From the NCBI GenBank assembly GCA_013696525.1, contig JACCYK010000405.1, forward strand, positions 1-5,614: a DNA stretch of 5,614 bases, written 5' to 3'. Below the pieces are notes generated by a model that made no database searches, had not been told where the DNA came from, and saw only the letters and a list, made by a program, of their open reading frames with translations. The translations under genes and the position numbers were made by a program. Below are positions 5,412 to 5,614 of the stretch, piece by piece (the stretch's first letter is position 1; every line of letters starts with the position of its first letter). Origin of the DNA: Chloroflexia bacterium. GTDB taxonomy: Bacteria; Chloroflexota; Chloroflexia; Thermomicrobiales; UBA6265.

Positions 5412-5485
5412 CCATTCGGCACGCCCAACAGGCAGTGCGAGATGCTTCCGGCTGGTCTGGACCAGCAAGGAAGCTGCTTGAACAC
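5336..5485 (-). CDS. repeated short coding segment, copy 2 (open), unknown function
   Basis: The minus-strand frame from GTG 5485 to TAG 5338-5336 encodes 49 residues with four cysteines, containing [19 protein letters not shown] and ending [10 protein letters not shown]. Copy 1 at 1245-1391 shares the centre and nearly the same C-terminus, with synonymous changes in VPNG, so this strand was probably once translated. The start is weak: no ribosome site precedes GTG 5485, and the frame stays open further upstream (to ATG 5569) only through the alkyltransferase remnant on the other strand. It is most likely the displaced C-terminal end of a larger Cys-containing, perhaps exported, protein. A small stand-alone peptide is the alternative. 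I do not recognise the family. Confidence 0.4.
   Translation of the reverse strand: MFKQLPCWSRPAGSISHCLLGVPNGYCGIGGCQVPFPIRVEESAVSATS
5370..5413 (+). repeat. direct repeat core, copy 2 (partner 1276-1319)
   Basis: This 44-base block matches 1276-1319 in the same orientation with three mismatches. Copy 2 also carries a near-palindrome, GCTGGTC-TG-GACCAGC (5451-5466), which is not preserved in copy 1. Confidence 0.85.
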
Positions 5486-5503
5486 CGCAAAATAGAATCT
5501 TGG

Positions 5504-5614
5504 CGCGGCGTACAGGCGGTCGGCGCCGCCAACGGCGCCAATCCGATCTCGATCGTCGTCCCCAGTCACCGCGTGATCGGGGCCAACCGCACCCTGACTG
5601 GATACGGCGGCGGC
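5504..5614 (+). pseudogene. O6-alkylguanine-DNA alkyltransferase remnant lacking the catalytic Cys
   Basis: The frame reads [19 protein letters not shown], then [17 protein letters not shown], and continues past the window edge. This is the unmistakable active-site region of the Ogt/MGMT family of suicide DNA-repair proteins, which take alkyl groups from O6-alkylguanine onto the Cys of a PCHRV motif. Here AGT (5564-5566) puts Ser in that place. The Arg finger that normally precedes AVGAAN is Gln (CAG 5513-5515). Upstream of about 5504 the frame shows no trace of the usual preceding segment, and the repeat copy occupies that space, so the gene is 5'-truncated. Alkyltransferase-like proteins replace the Cys with Trp or Ala and still bind DNA, but they keep a full N-terminal part. 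A decayed fragment is the better reading. Confidence 0.75.

Noticed and set aside
1..5614. Alternative genetic code or general stop-codon readthrough
   Set aside because: TAG, TGA and TAA are all affected, while the intact gene ends normally at TAA, so one reassigned codon cannot explain the pattern.
1..5614. tRNA or rRNA genes
   Set aside because: No cloverleaf with a TTCGANNC arm and no rRNA-like segment was found on reading both strands, though this was by eye only.

Overview
The window is high-GC DNA with mixed strand use. It looks like a chromosomal accessory region of a Chloroflexota bacterium, possibly Thermomicrobia-like. That placement is an inference from the exported multi-DUF4397 protein with its Ser-Pro-Val-Ala tail and from the DUF2254 and DUF429 relatives; no rRNA or other marker gene is present.

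Layout from left to right. (1) Positions 1-885, minus strand: the first 295 codons of a DUF2254 membrane-protein gene that runs off the left edge. An amber codon replaces the Gln of the conserved QFSPR motif. (2) 886-1611: mostly non-coding, with a strong inverted repeat (1129-1159), a degenerate copy (1245-1391, minus) of a short repeated coding segment, and the leader of the next gene. (3) 1612-3024, plus strand: the one clearly intact gene, a secreted protein with four DUF4397 repeats, closed by a hairpin. (4) 3069-3848: no recognisable protein apart from one doubtful ORF, but several hairpins with alternative partners. The clearest is a three-strand, attenuator-like arrangement at 3702-3800. 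(5) 3849-4205: a small Cys-rich, probably zinc-binding protein gene with an in-frame TGA where Trp would fit. (6) 4412-4967: an excisionase/MerR-like HTH gene with TAA as its sixth codon, overlapped out of frame by the C-terminal half of a DUF429 gene whose N-terminal half is missing. (7) 4971-5335: a tandem repeat and a promoter-like pair. (8) 5336-5485, minus: a second, open copy of the repeated segment. (9) 5504-5614, plus: the end of an O6-alkylguanine-DNA alkyltransferase in which the catalytic Cys is Ser and the Arg finger is Gln. It continues past the right edge.

The main theme is gene decay. Apart from the DUF4397 gene, every recognisable protein family here is interrupted, truncated or missing key residues, usually by a single substitution with the frame still open beyond it. 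All three stop codons appear, which argues against code reassignment and for recent pseudogenisation or assembly error. The HTH and Cys-rich genes, the repeat pair and the broken junctions suggest an old integration or rearrangement site. No operon or joint pathway can be supported. The most unusual items are the repeated minus-strand peptide segment and the attenuator-like leader at 3702-3800.
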